Of a DNA stretch of 64,000 nucleotides, positions 37,286-45,597 are shown piece after piece (position 1 is the first letter of the stretch; the number at the start of each line of letters is the position of its first letter). The stretch is from Pseudomonas lundensis (GTDB taxonomy: Bacteria > Pseudomonadota > Gammaproteobacteria > Pseudomonadales > Pseudomonadaceae), in the NCBI RefSeq assembly GCF_002269125.1, contig NZ_NQKI01000001.1:124001-188000 (forward strand), given 5' to 3'. The notes under the pieces are model-generated. The model was not told where the DNA came from and did not search any database. It saw only the letters and a program-made list of their open reading frames with translations. The translations under genes and the position numbers were made by a program.

Positions 37286-38095
37286 TCAGCCTCCCCAGCC
37301 CGGCTGGTACAAGGTGCCGTAGGTTTCATCCAGCGAGGCCTTGACCACCGGCGAGTGCTGATAAATGTCCACGAATTTGGCGATGCGCGGATCGTCCTTG
37401 TTCTGCGGTTTGATGACGAACTGAATCACGTACTCCGGGTGATCGAGACCATCAAACAGCAGGGCGGATTGTGCATCGAACGTTTTGGCCAGACGGATGT
37501 AAGCCGGATATCCCTGGACCAAATCGGCGTCATCGTACGCGCGCACCAATTGCACGGCCTCGACTTGCAAAATATTGATTTTTTTCGGGTTGGCGGTGAT
37601 GTCGGCTTCGGTGGCTTTGTAACCGACACCCGGTTTGAGCGTAATCAATCCCGCCTTGGCCAGTAACTGCAGACCGCGACCGCTGTTGATCGGGTCATTG
37701 GCGATCGCCACTGTGGCACCTGCGGGTAGGGCTTCCAGGCTTTTGTACTTTTTGGAGTACAAACCGATGTTGTTGATGATCCCCGGTTTGAACGGCACCA
37801 GATCACTGCCGGATGCTGCGTTGGCGTTTTCCAGAAATGGAATGTGCTGGAAATAGTTAATGTCGATATCGCCCGCGGCCAGTGCGGTGTTGGGCACGAT
37901 CCAGTCCGTGAACTCTACCAGCTCCACCTTCAGACCCTGTTTGTCAGCTTCAGCGACGGCTTTTTCCAGCGGCATGGCAAAAGCGGCCGTCGTGCCGACC
38001 TTGAGCGGGCTATCGGCGGCGTGGGTAAATCCGCTGAGCAGACCGAGGGCTAACACCAGTGCGTTGACTGGGTGAGTGATGTGTTTTTTATTCAT
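37286..38095 (-). CDS. metQ: Methionine-type (NlpA family) periplasmic binding protein
   Basis: The 269-residue protein has a signal peptide cut near GFTHA-AD and an NlpA-family binding domain ([43 protein letters not shown]). Unlike E. coli MetQ there is no lipobox cysteine, so it is probably soluble in the periplasm. The mature protein contains no cysteine, and no methionine apart from one in the first strands. It lies 41 bases after the monooxygenase gene in the sulfur operon. Confidence 0.92.
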   Translation of the reverse strand: MNKKHITHPVNALVLALGLLSGFTHAADSPLKVGTTAAFAMPLEKAVAEADKQGLKVELVEFTDWIVPNTALAAGDIDINYFQHIPFLENANAASGSDLVPFKPGIINNIGLYSKKYKSLEALPAGATVAIANDPINSGRGLQLLAKAGLITLKPGVGYKATEADITANPKKINILQVEAVQLVRAYDDADLVQGYPAYIRLAKTFDAQSALLFDGLDHPEYVIQFVIKPQNKDDPRIAKFVDIYQHSPVVKASLDETYGTLYQPGWGG

Positions 38096-38136
38096 GGGTA
38101 GGTTCCAGTCAAGGGGTGAAATTCAGTGACGCTGCT

Positions 38137-39498
38137 TCAAGCGCTGTGGCGGTAACCCGCGCCGGTGTGGCGTTGGGGCAAGTGCGCATCGCCTTCGGTA
38201 AACAGTTTTTGACGCAGGCTGCCGTGGTCGTAGGCCGTCTTGTACGAACCCCGGCGCTGCAGTTCGGGAATCACCCACTTGATGAAGTCCTCGTAACTTT
38301 CGGGAGTGACAATGCGGGTCAGGTTGAAGCCGTCTAGGCCGGTTTCAGCAATCCACGATTCCAGCTCATCGGCTACTTGTTCCGGTGAACCCACCACGGT
38401 CATGTAGCGACCGCCCAACGCGTGCTGTTCGAGCAGTTTGCGACGTGTCCAATCGTTGGTTTGCAGCACCTGGGTGGCGGACTGAATGGCGTTGCTCTTG
38501 ACGTACTGGATCGGTTCGTCCAGTTCGTAGTCCGAGAAGTCGATGCCCGTGGAGCTGGAGAAATGCGCCACACCGGCTTCGGCGCTGGCAAAGCTCAGGT
38601 ATTCCTCGCGTTTGGCGCGCGCCTGTTGCTCAGTCGGCGCGACGATCACGTTGAGCCCCATGAACACCTTGATGTCATCCGGGTTGCGCCCGGCCGCCTC
38701 GGCGCTGGCACGCACTTTATCGACCTGCTGCCGGGTCGCCGCTTTGGTCTGACCGCTGATGAACACGCATTCAGCGTGGCGTCCGGCGAAGGCCAGACCA
38801 CGATCGGAGCTGCCTGCCTGAAACAGCACCGGCGTGCGCTGGGGCGAGGGCTCGCACAAGTGATAGCCCTCCACCTGATAGAACTCGCCGTGGTGCTTCA
38901 CCTTGTGCACCTTCTCCGGCCGGGCATAGATGCGCTGCGCCGGATCGTTAATCACCGCGCCGTCTTCCCAACTGCCTTCCCACAGTTTGTAGAGCACCTC
39001 AAGGTATTCGTCGGCCTGGTCATAACGGCGGTCATGCTCAACTTGTTCCTTCAACCCCATCGCCTTGGCAGCGCTGTCGAGGTAGCCGGTTACGATGTTC
39101 CAGCCCACCCGGCCGCGACTCAGGTGGTCCAGTGTCGACATGCGACGCGCGAATAAATACGGCGGTTCGTAAGTCAGATTCGCCGTCAGACCAAACCCAA
39201 GGTGTTTGGTGACCGCTGCCATCGCCGAAACCAACAACAAAGGGTCATTGACCGGCAATTGAATCGACTCTTTGAGCGGCACATCCACCGACTGCTGATA
39301 CACGTCGTACACGCCGACGATGTCCGCAATAAACAGGCCGTCAAAAAGCCCGCGCTCCAGCAACTGCGCCAGTTCTGTCCAGTACTGGAGGGTATTGAAT
39401 TGAGTGGAGTTATCCCGCGGATGCGTCCACAGCCCATGGTTGATATGGCCAATGCAATTCATGTTGAAGGCATTGAGCAGGATTTTCTTCTTGGCCAT
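38137..39498 (-). CDS. LLM-class flavin-dependent monooxygenase (NtaA/SnaA/DszA type)
   Basis: The 453-residue protein matches FMNH2-dependent monooxygenases of the NtaA/SnaA/DszA group: FNMNCIGHINHGLWTHPRD near the N-terminus, SRGRVGWNIVTGYLDSAAK, and FQAGSSDRGLAFAGRHAE. It overlaps the upstream sfnB copy by one base (TGATG). Relatives cleave C-S or C-N bonds of sulfones, sulfonates and chelators, and need FMNH2 from a separate reductase not encoded in this operon. By context it releases sulfur from an organosulfur compound. Confidence 0.9.
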   Translation of the reverse strand: MAKKKILLNAFNMNCIGHINHGLWTHPRDNSTQFNTLQYWTELAQLLERGLFDGLFIADIVGVYDVYQQSVDVPLKESIQLPVNDPLLLVSAMAAVTKHLGFGLTANLTYEPPYLFARRMSTLDHLSRGRVGWNIVTGYLDSAAKAMGLKEQVEHDRRYDQADEYLEVLYKLWEGSWEDGAVINDPAQRIYARPEKVHKVKHHGEFYQVEGYHLCEPSPQRTPVLFQAGSSDRGLAFAGRHAECVFISGQTKAATRQQVDKVRASAEAAGRNPDDIKVFMGLNVIVAPTEQQARAKREEYLSFASAEAGVAHFSSSTGIDFSDYELDEPIQYVKSNAIQSATQVLQTNDWTRRKLLEQHALGGRYMTVVGSPEQVADELESWIAETGLDGFNLTRIVTPESYEDFIKWVIPELQRRGSYKTAYDHGSLRQKLFTEGDAHLPQRHTGAGYRHSA

Positions 39499-40694
39499 CA
39501 GATGGTCCCCCGCCGTGGTGGGTTTTCATCATTGAGGTAGTAATTGCCCACAGCGTGATACTTCCAGCGCACCGGATCATGCAGGGTGTGCACCCGGGCG
39601 TTACGCCAGTGGCGGTCCAGCCCGTGCTCGGCCAGGGTTGCCTGGCTACCCGCCAGTTCAAACAACGTACTGCCGGCGGCCAGGGAAATCTCCGTGCTCA
39701 AGGCGCGCACCTCGGCCACGGCGATAGATGCGGCGGCCACTGTCTGCGCGTTCGGGTTGGCCTGGGCAATATCAAGGAACTCCCCGGCCCGCTCCAGCAG
39801 GGCTTCGGTTGCACTCAGGCGCACGCTCAGGTGACCAAAACTTTTGAGGGTCAACGGGTCTTCGCTGGCGATGTCGGTGGTGGCGTCGATCCACGGGCGG
39901 GTTTTGGTGCGCACAAAGTGCAACGCGTCTTCATAAGCTGCCCGTGCAATACCGGTGTCGATGGCCGCATGAAGGATCTGCGCCAGAGGGCCAACCGTCG
40001 TCGGACGTTCGAAAGCGCTTTGGAACGGAATCACGTCTTCAGCGGCCACAAACACGTTGTCGAACACCACCGAACCACTGCCAGTGGTGCGCTGGCCGAA
40101 GCCACTCCAGTCATCAATCACGGTCAGTCCATCGCTGTCACGTGGCACAAACGCCAGATGCTGCACACCGTCGTCATCGACGACAGAGGTCGGAATGCGC
40201 TGCGCATACAGCGCGCCCGTGGCGTAAAACTTGCGCCCGGTAATGCGGAAACCATGCTCGGCCTTGGCCAGATGAGTGGTGCGCTCATGGGCGTTTTTGG
40301 TACCCAGCTCTGCCAGCGCATTGCCGAAACGCTTGCCCGCGAGGACCTCTTCGTAGAAACGCTGCTGTTGCTGCGGCTGACCATTTACACGCAGGACTTC
40401 AAGTGCATAAAAATGGTTTTGCGGGATTTGCCCGAGCGAGCTGTCGGCAGCCGAAATCAAGGCAATCACGCTGGCCAGCGTGGTCGTTGAAACCCCCGCA
40501 CCGCCATAGGCTTTGGGCACGGAAATGCCCCACAGGCCGGTGCGGGAAAACAGTTCGAGTTCATCATGCGGCAAGCGCCGTTCGCGGTCGCGCAGGGCGC
40601 TGTCGCGCTTCAGGATGGTAGCCAGCTCACGTGCTACGCTCAGGGCCTCGGTGTCGCTGCGCAGCACCGGGACCTGTTGGGATGTCAGTGACAT
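39498..40694 (-). CDS. sfnB: SfnB-family sulfur-acquisition oxidoreductase, copy 1
   Basis: The 398-residue protein has the acyl-CoA dehydrogenase-like fold of SfnB, with the N-terminal helical part (RERRLPHDELELFSRTGLWG), the flavin region (DDWSGFGQRTTGSGSVVFDN) and C-terminal helices ending in RNARVHTLHDPVRWKYHAVG. SfnB takes part in sulfone/sulfonate use when sulfate is scarce. It is a tandem paralogue of the gene at 40709-41950, separated by 14 bases. Confidence 0.92.
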   Translation of the reverse strand: MSLTSQQVPVLRSDTEALSVARELATILKRDSALRDRERRLPHDELELFSRTGLWGISVPKAYGGAGVSTTTLASVIALISAADSSLGQIPQNHFYALEVLRVNGQPQQQQRFYEEVLAGKRFGNALAELGTKNAHERTTHLAKAEHGFRITGRKFYATGALYAQRIPTSVVDDDGVQHLAFVPRDSDGLTVIDDWSGFGQRTTGSGSVVFDNVFVAAEDVIPFQSAFERPTTVGPLAQILHAAIDTGIARAAYEDALHFVRTKTRPWIDATTDIASEDPLTLKSFGHLSVRLSATEALLERAGEFLDIAQANPNAQTVAAASIAVAEVRALSTEISLAAGSTLFELAGSQATLAEHGLDRHWRNARVHTLHDPVRWKYHAVGNYYLNDENPPRRGTI

Positions 40695-40708
40695 GGTTCT
40701 CTCCAGCG

Positions 40709-41950
40709 TCAGATCCAGGAATGCCGGGCAGGCAAGGTGCCGTTCAGGCGGTAGGCGCCGATGGCGTGGTATTTCCAGCGCACGGGGTCGTGAAGCGTGT
40801 GAACGCGGGCGTTACGCCAATGCCGGTCAAGGTTGAACTCCGCCAGGGTGGCGCGGCTGCCGGATAGCTCGAAGAGCTTTTCGCTGGCCAATAACGAGAG
40901 TTCGGTGCTCAGGACTTTGGCTTCGGCCACGGCAATTGAGGCCCGAGCGGCTGCCTGAGCGTCGACGGGGTAGGCGCTGACGTCATCCAGCACGCGTGCG
41001 GCCTTACGCAGCAGCGCTTCGGCGGCATGCAACTCAATGCTGAGCTTGCCAATGTCAGCGACCACATACGGATCATCGCTGTTGCGCTCAACGTTGGCGT
41101 CAATCCACGGGCGAGAGCGTTCGCGTACGAAACGGATAGTGTCGGCAATGGCTTCGCGGGCGATGCCCAGGTCAATGGCCGCCTGAACCAGCTGCGACAC
41201 CGCGCCTTGAATATTCGGGCTTTCGTTAATGCGCCAGTTGTCGACCACCAGGTCAGCGTCAACGCGCACATTGTTGAGCAGCACGGTGCCACTGGCGGTC
41301 GTGCGTTGACCAAAGCCTGACCAGTCGTCCACCACGCGTAAACCCGGCGTTGCACGCTGCACAAAGGCAATGACTTGCTTGCCTTCGTCGTTTAGCGCTT
41401 TGACGGCAATCCAGTGGGCAAACAACGCGCCGGTCGAGTAAAACTTCTGACCGTTGATAACGAACGCATCACCCTCAGCCGTGATTCGCGCTTTGAGGTC
41501 GAGGGTATTTTTACTGCCGCGCTCCGGGCCGGCATTCCCGATGCGCCCCCCCTTCAGCACGCGACTAAACAGCTGCTCTTTTTGAGCCTGAGTTGCCGTA
41601 TTCAGCACCAGGTTCAGGATTCCGACCTGATTTTGCGGGATCTGCCCGAGTGCCGGGTCGGCTGCCGAGATGATCGCAAAGACTTCGGCCAAGGTGACAT
41701 AAGACACCTGAGGGCCGCCAAACTCGCGGGGAATGGTAATACTGCCCAAACCACTTTGGGTGAACGCCTCGATCTGGGACCACGGCAGTTGGCGTTGCCG
41801 GTCACGCTTGGCAGCCTGTTCGCGGGCCACCGCAGCCAGGGCGTGCGCAGCTTCAAGGGCTTCATTATCCGTACGCAGAATGTGCGCAGATAACAACAAA
41901 GGCGCGACGTCCTGGTCGCTGTGCAAATGTGCATTAGCCAAATCAGACAT
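40709..41950 (-). CDS. sfnB: SfnB-family sulfur-acquisition oxidoreductase, copy 2
   Basis: This 413-residue paralogue shares the same motifs as copy 1 (VVDDWSGFGQRTTASGTVL; HWRNARVHTLHDPVRWKYH). Differences in the middle region suggest a distinct substrate. Its ATG at 41950 overlaps the stop of a 22-codon upstream ORF by one base (TAATG) and its ribosome-binding AAGGAG lies inside that ORF, so translation of the two is coupled. It is the first full-length gene of the sulfur operon. Confidence 0.92.
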   Translation of the reverse strand: MSDLANAHLHSDQDVAPLLLSAHILRTDNEALEAAHALAAVAREQAAKRDRQRQLPWSQIEAFTQSGLGSITIPREFGGPQVSYVTLAEVFAIISAADPALGQIPQNQVGILNLVLNTATQAQKEQLFSRVLKGGRIGNAGPERGSKNTLDLKARITAEGDAFVINGQKFYSTGALFAHWIAVKALNDEGKQVIAFVQRATPGLRVVDDWSGFGQRTTASGTVLLNNVRVDADLVVDNWRINESPNIQGAVSQLVQAAIDLGIAREAIADTIRFVRERSRPWIDANVERNSDDPYVVADIGKLSIELHAAEALLRKAARVLDDVSAYPVDAQAAARASIAVAEAKVLSTELSLLASEKLFELSGSRATLAEFNLDRHWRNARVHTLHDPVRWKYHAIGAYRLNGTLPARHSWI

Positions 41951-42018
41951 TAGTACCGCTCCTTGGCTGCACCCAATGCCCTGGCGTTACGCACAAGGGT
42001 GATTGTGTTACTGACCAT
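41950..42018 (-). CDS. 22-codon upstream ORF of the sulfur operon
   Basis: An ATG at 42018 with GAGG 5 bases upstream opens a 22-codon frame (begins MVSNTITLVRN, ends AAKERY). Its TAA shares a base with the ATG of sfnB copy 2. Apart from the initiator Met it holds no sulfur amino acid. The perfect coupling and placement suggest a translated leader that governs expression of the operon, but I know of no described equivalent and chance cannot be excluded. Confidence 0.5.
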   Translation of the reverse strand: MVSNTITLVRNARALGAAKERY

Positions 42019-42040
42019 ACCTACCTCGCATCTCATGGGA

Positions 42041-42058
42041 GCGCCATTCAAACGGCGC
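42041..42058. promoter_or_regulatory. 18-base dyad upstream of the sulfur operon
   Basis: GCGCCATT and AACGGCGC form an imperfect dyad (one mismatched pair) 23 bases before the upstream ORF. AT-rich sequence further up (42095-42130) is the likely promoter. The dyad may be an operator or an mRNA hairpin. No CysB or sigma-54 consensus could be identified with confidence. Confidence 0.35.
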
Positions 42059-42193
42059 GGGTAATCACTAGAGAGTCCGGTGGTCCGGTCTATATACCCT
42101 AATCGAGTATAAAAATTTTAAACACTAACTTTTAGGAATATGGATAGACGCTTCTCACATCATTTTTTCTTATTTCCTACGGCGTTGTGCCGT

Positions 42194-42958
42194 CTATTCT
42201 CGCCAATTAGGCCTCGGCTCGGCTGCGCGCAACAGCTCGCGGGGTGCAGGGTTAACGTAACGTTTGTTGGCGCCGACCTTGATGCTGCGAGGAGGCGCCC
42301 AGCGCGAGTTGTTGCCGACGCGATCAATCACGCAATAGGTGATTTCCAGCTTCGGGTCTTCTCCGGCCTCCTGAATGATCTCGGGCGCCACGAACACGTT
42401 GACGGGTCTACCAATATCCATCACACGCAATTTGGGTACATCCATGCGAATGTCGCCCCACATCAGCGTGATGGCGTCTTCGACTGCCATGTTGGGATAA
42501 GGCTCGATGGTCAGCGGCACCCCACGCTTCATTTGACTTGGGTTGATCCCATAGCGCTGGATCGGATCAGGAATGGTCACGGGCGCCAATCCCTGATTTT
42601 CCTCACCGATGGCCTTTCCGCCTGGCGAATCCAGCTTTACCAGGACTTTGAGTTGAGTGGAAAGTGCAGGGCTGCTGCCGATATGCATGACGCGATAATA
42701 AAGCCGGGACGTACCGTTCTGAATGAAACTCTCAGGCACTCTAAGCTGGCAGGGCTGCCCCACATCCAACTTGCCAACTTGCTGGGAAGTTACATAACAG
42801 CCATCCCAGAACAAATCGATCAGGTCGCCCTCCTCCATATTTGGATAAGGCAGTATTGTAATGAACAACTGCTCGGCGGCTAACGCACAAATAGTGCTTT
42901 TATTAGTTTGATAAAGGGTGGGCGCCGCGAGCTTTTGAGTGTGCGAGGTGAACGGCAT
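42194..42958 (-). CDS. Orphan two-repeat protein related to the one at 20.3-21.1 kb
   Basis: This 254-residue protein has no signal peptide or membrane helix. It contains two internal repeats: ILPYPNMEEGDLIDLFW (about residues 36-52) and IEPYPNMAVEDAITLMW (about 150-166), each followed by a beta-rich segment with a conserved Gly-Arg or Gly-Gln-Pro turn. The same pattern appears in the protein at 20251-21099. It is flanked by AT-rich non-coding DNA and is not in an operon. I do not recognise a family and infer no function; a beta-sandwich fold is plausible. Confidence 0.75.
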   Translation of the reverse strand: MPFTSHTQKLAAPTLYQTNKSTICALAAEQLFITILPYPNMEEGDLIDLFWDGCYVTSQQVGKLDVGQPCQLRVPESFIQNGTSRLYYRVMHIGSSPALSTQLKVLVKLDSPGGKAIGEENQGLAPVTIPDPIQRYGINPSQMKRGVPLTIEPYPNMAVEDAITLMWGDIRMDVPKLRVMDIGRPVNVFVAPEIIQEAGEDPKLEITYCVIDRVGNNSRWAPPRSIKVGANKRYVNPAPRELLRAAEPRPNWRE

Positions 42959-43631
42959 ATAGAAACTCCATAATCAATTATTAAGTACATAACCGCGTAC
43001 GCCAGAGCATTTACATGCCTGACAGGGAGGCAAGCAACGGATGTCGTTAGCCCTGAATTCGTGTGATTGTCGCGAACTCGATCACCCCTGCAGTCGGTGC
43101 AATCGATAGTAAGTACATGCACTGGCAATCTTTTTATTAGATAAGAGGCTAAGAAGGTGGGTGTCAAGTTAGAACTAAACGAATACACATGTCTTCGCGC
43201 TATTCGGAAAGATCCTACTTACGAAACGCTTCTGTCACTAGAAGTGTGCATGTGTAAGTTTAAAATCTACACATATGTAATGTGCGCTCGCACAAGTTTT
43301 AGTGTTCTAAAGCACAGTTAACATATTAGCCGCTTTAAATACTTTTCCGGATGTATCGCTTTTTTGTTATCGCGCGTATTTACAGACAATTCCTACATCG
43401 GCTTGAACATAGACCGCCGGGACGGTCTGAGTTCATGTTGGGCGAGCCACCCTAATATGGCGATACGCCAAAGCTGAGTTTTTTTCGGCTTCCCTCTAAG
43501 CTGGTAGGCCACAGCTGAAATTTTTGTCAAAAATTTCACATGTAATATGGATAATCCCTACGCGAGAAAACCGTCTCTGCCGCCTGTTTGTATTATTTAG
43601 ACGTAGCAAAAAATTCTGGAAGAGCACACCA
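42959..43631. other. 673-base AT-rich stretch without a recognisable gene
   Basis: Neither strand holds a convincing coding frame. The low GC content stands out from the flanks. Visible structure: a hairpin AGACCG/CGGTCT at about 43411-43428, a small stem AAGCTGA/TCGGCTT around a T-rich loop at about 43470-43491, and a 23-base palindrome at 43516-43538. It could hold an RNA gene or be a remnant of transferred DNA. Confidence 0.6.
43516..43538. promoter_or_regulatory. 23-base palindrome upstream of the SdiA-regulated-type gene
   Basis: TGAAATTTTTG and its exact complement CAAAAATTTCA flank a single central T, 94 bases before the start codon of the next gene. The near-absence of a loop suits a protein-binding operator better than a terminator. 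Confidence 0.5.
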
Positions 43632-44564
43632 ATGCCCACCGATCCTCAGCAAAATCCGCCCGCCAGTCGAGCTTCCCGCTTTGTCTTGCGCTGGTATTAC
43701 TGGCTTTTATTATTGGCAGTTTTGCTCTACGGCCTGATGATAGCGATGCACTGGGACGATCGTGGCGCGTTATGGGTGCTAGAGCGGTTTGAGAGCAAGA
43801 CAGAACAGAATGAAAGCGTCTGGCTGCCTGATTACACGGCGGTCATCGATGCCAAAGTGTTGCCCGGCATGGAAAAAGATGAAGCGTCTGACCTTGCGTA
43901 TTCGCCACTCACAAAGACGTTGTTTTCGGTCATGGGGAAAAACCCGTTTTTGGTCGAGTTAACCCTTGAGGGTGAGGTGTTGCGCAAGATCCCATTGGAG
44001 GGCTGGAATAACCCGGAAGGGCTGACCGTGATGGAAAACGGGTTGCTGGCGATCGTTGATGAACGCATGCACTCACTGTCACTTGTGAAGGTCGACGCCA
44101 ATACCAAGCGCTTGAACATCGCTGATTTCCCGCAATACGAACTGGGGCTTTCAAAGAATCAGAACAAGGCTTTTGAAGCCATTGCCTGGGACCCGCGCCG
44201 CCAACAATTGCTGTTGGGCGAAGAGCGACCGCCCGCCATGTTCACGTGGAAAAGCGATGGCAGCCAGGTGCTCAGGGGTGACAAGCAAAAAGTAATCAGC
44301 GATGAGCTGGATCTGCGCAACCTTTCGGCTTTGAGCGTTGATCCGCGCACAGGTCATACGCTGGTGCTGTCAGCCGATTCGCACATGTTGCTCGAACTGG
44401 ATGAGCAGGGTCAGCAAGTCAGTTTCATGACCCTGCTCGGCGGCTTCAATGGCTTGAAAGACACAATTCCTCGTGCTGAAGGCGTCGCCATTGATGAACA
44501 TGGGACTCTGTACATGGTGAGTGAACCCAACCTGTTTTATCGCTTTGAGAAAACGAAGAAATAA
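43632..44564 (+). CDS. SdiA-regulated-domain protein, copy 1
   Basis: The 310-residue protein has an N-terminal membrane anchor (about residues 20-40, YYWLLLLAVLLYGLMIAM) and a beta-propeller-like periplasmic domain of the SdiA-regulated (YjiK) family: DLAYSPLTKTLFSV, NPEGLTVMENG, AEGVAIDEHGTLYMVSEP. The ATG at 43632 has GGAAGAG upstream; an earlier open frame is less likely. It is followed by a paralogue 112 bases on. The function of the family is not established. The related E. coli gene was found through SdiA overexpression, not quorum binding of this protein. Confidence 0.88.
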   Translation: MPTDPQQNPPASRASRFVLRWYYWLLLLAVLLYGLMIAMHWDDRGALWVLERFESKTEQNESVWLPDYTAVIDAKVLPGMEKDEASDLAYSPLTKTLFSVMGKNPFLVELTLEGEVLRKIPLEGWNNPEGLTVMENGLLAIVDERMHSLSLVKVDANTKRLNIADFPQYELGLSKNQNKAFEAIAWDPRRQQLLLGEERPPAMFTWKSDGSQVLRGDKQKVISDELDLRNLSALSVDPRTGHTLVLSADSHMLLELDEQGQQVSFMTLLGGFNGLKDTIPRAEGVAIDEHGTLYMVSEPNLFYRFEKTKK

Positions 44565-44676
44565 CCTATTGCTGCGTAGGATTTTTCTATGAGGCGTCAG
44601 CGACCATTGTGGATTAAGGTTTAATTCATACAGCCGTGGTATTTACACGGCCTGATCTGATTTGAGTCCGACCCCC

Positions 44677-45597
44677 ATGCGCCGCACCCGCCGCACTACC
44701 GTTTTTATTATTAGCCTCATGATTGTGCTGTTCGTGGCCGCAGGCTTTGCTGCGCAGCACTTTCGCCTGTTTGAGCGAACATGGTTCAACGCCCGCCAAC
44801 TGTGGGAACCGGTTGATCCGAATAGCATTAACCTGGGTGAGTATCAGGCCGTGCTTCAGGGCCAGAAGATTGATGGCCTTGAGGATGACGTATCGGCACT
44901 CACCTACGACCCGGTGCGCAAAAGCCTGTTCACGGTCACCAACAAGCAAGCCGAGTTGGTGGAGCTGTCGCTGGATGGGCGAATTTTGCGACGTATCCCG
45001 TTAATCGGTTTTGGGGATGCAGAGGCAGTGGAGTTCATTGGTCCGGATACCTACGTCATTACCGATGAGCGCCAGCAGCGTTTGATCAAAGTCCATGTGG
45101 ATGACAACACCCACGTACTGGACGCCGCTGATGCAGAACAGCTGACGTTGGGCATCAACCTGTCGGGTAATAAAGGGTTTGAAGGGCTGGCGTACGACTC
45201 GGCGGGCAAGCGTCTGTTTGTGGCTAAAGAGCGTGATCCCATGCTGATCTACGAAGTGCGCGGCTTTCCTCAGTCCAATCCCCAGCAGCCGTATGCAACC
45301 CACGTGGTAAACAACCCGCGCCGCGATTCCCGACTGTTCGTGCGCGACTTGTCGAGCCTGCAATTCGATGAACGTAGCGGCCACTTGCTGGCGCTGTCTG
45401 ACGAGTCGAAGCTGTTGATCGAACTGGACGTAGAAGGACGCCCTATCAGCATGTTGTCCCTGAAGAAAGGACGGCATGGCTTGAAGAAATCGGTCCCGCA
45501 AGCTGAAGGCATCGCGATGGATGATGAAGGCACGGTATACGTGGTCAGTGAGCCGAATCTGTTTTACGTATTTAAAAAGCCCTCGGCCGATCAGTGA
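44677..45597 (+). CDS. SdiA-regulated-domain protein, copy 2
   Basis: The 306-residue paralogue of the previous gene has the same anchor (VFIISLMIVLFVAAGFAA, residues 9-26) and propeller-like repeats; its end AEGIAMDDEGTVYVVSEPN parallels copy 1. The start is uncertain: the ATG at 44677 has no clear ribosome-binding site and a TTG lies in frame at 44662. The 3' end overlaps the converging TetR gene by 7 bases. The two copies have diverged strongly, so the duplication is old. Confidence 0.87.
   Translation: MRRTRRTTVFIISLMIVLFVAAGFAAQHFRLFERTWFNARQLWEPVDPNSINLGEYQAVLQGQKIDGLEDDVSALTYDPVRKSLFTVTNKQAELVELSLDGRILRRIPLIGFGDAEAVEFIGPDTYVITDERQQRLIKVHVDDNTHVLDAADAEQLTLGINLSGNKGFEGLAYDSAGKRLFVAKERDPMLIYEVRGFPQSNPQQPYATHVVNNPRRDSRLFVRDLSSLQFDERSGHLLALSDESKLLIELDVEGRPISMLSLKKGRHGLKKSVPQAEGIAMDDEGTVYVVSEPNLFYVFKKPSADQ

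Noticed and set aside
42880..43188. 102-codon minus-strand frame upstream of the orphan protein
   Set aside because: It overlaps the orphan gene start, has irregular codon use and no ribosome-binding site.
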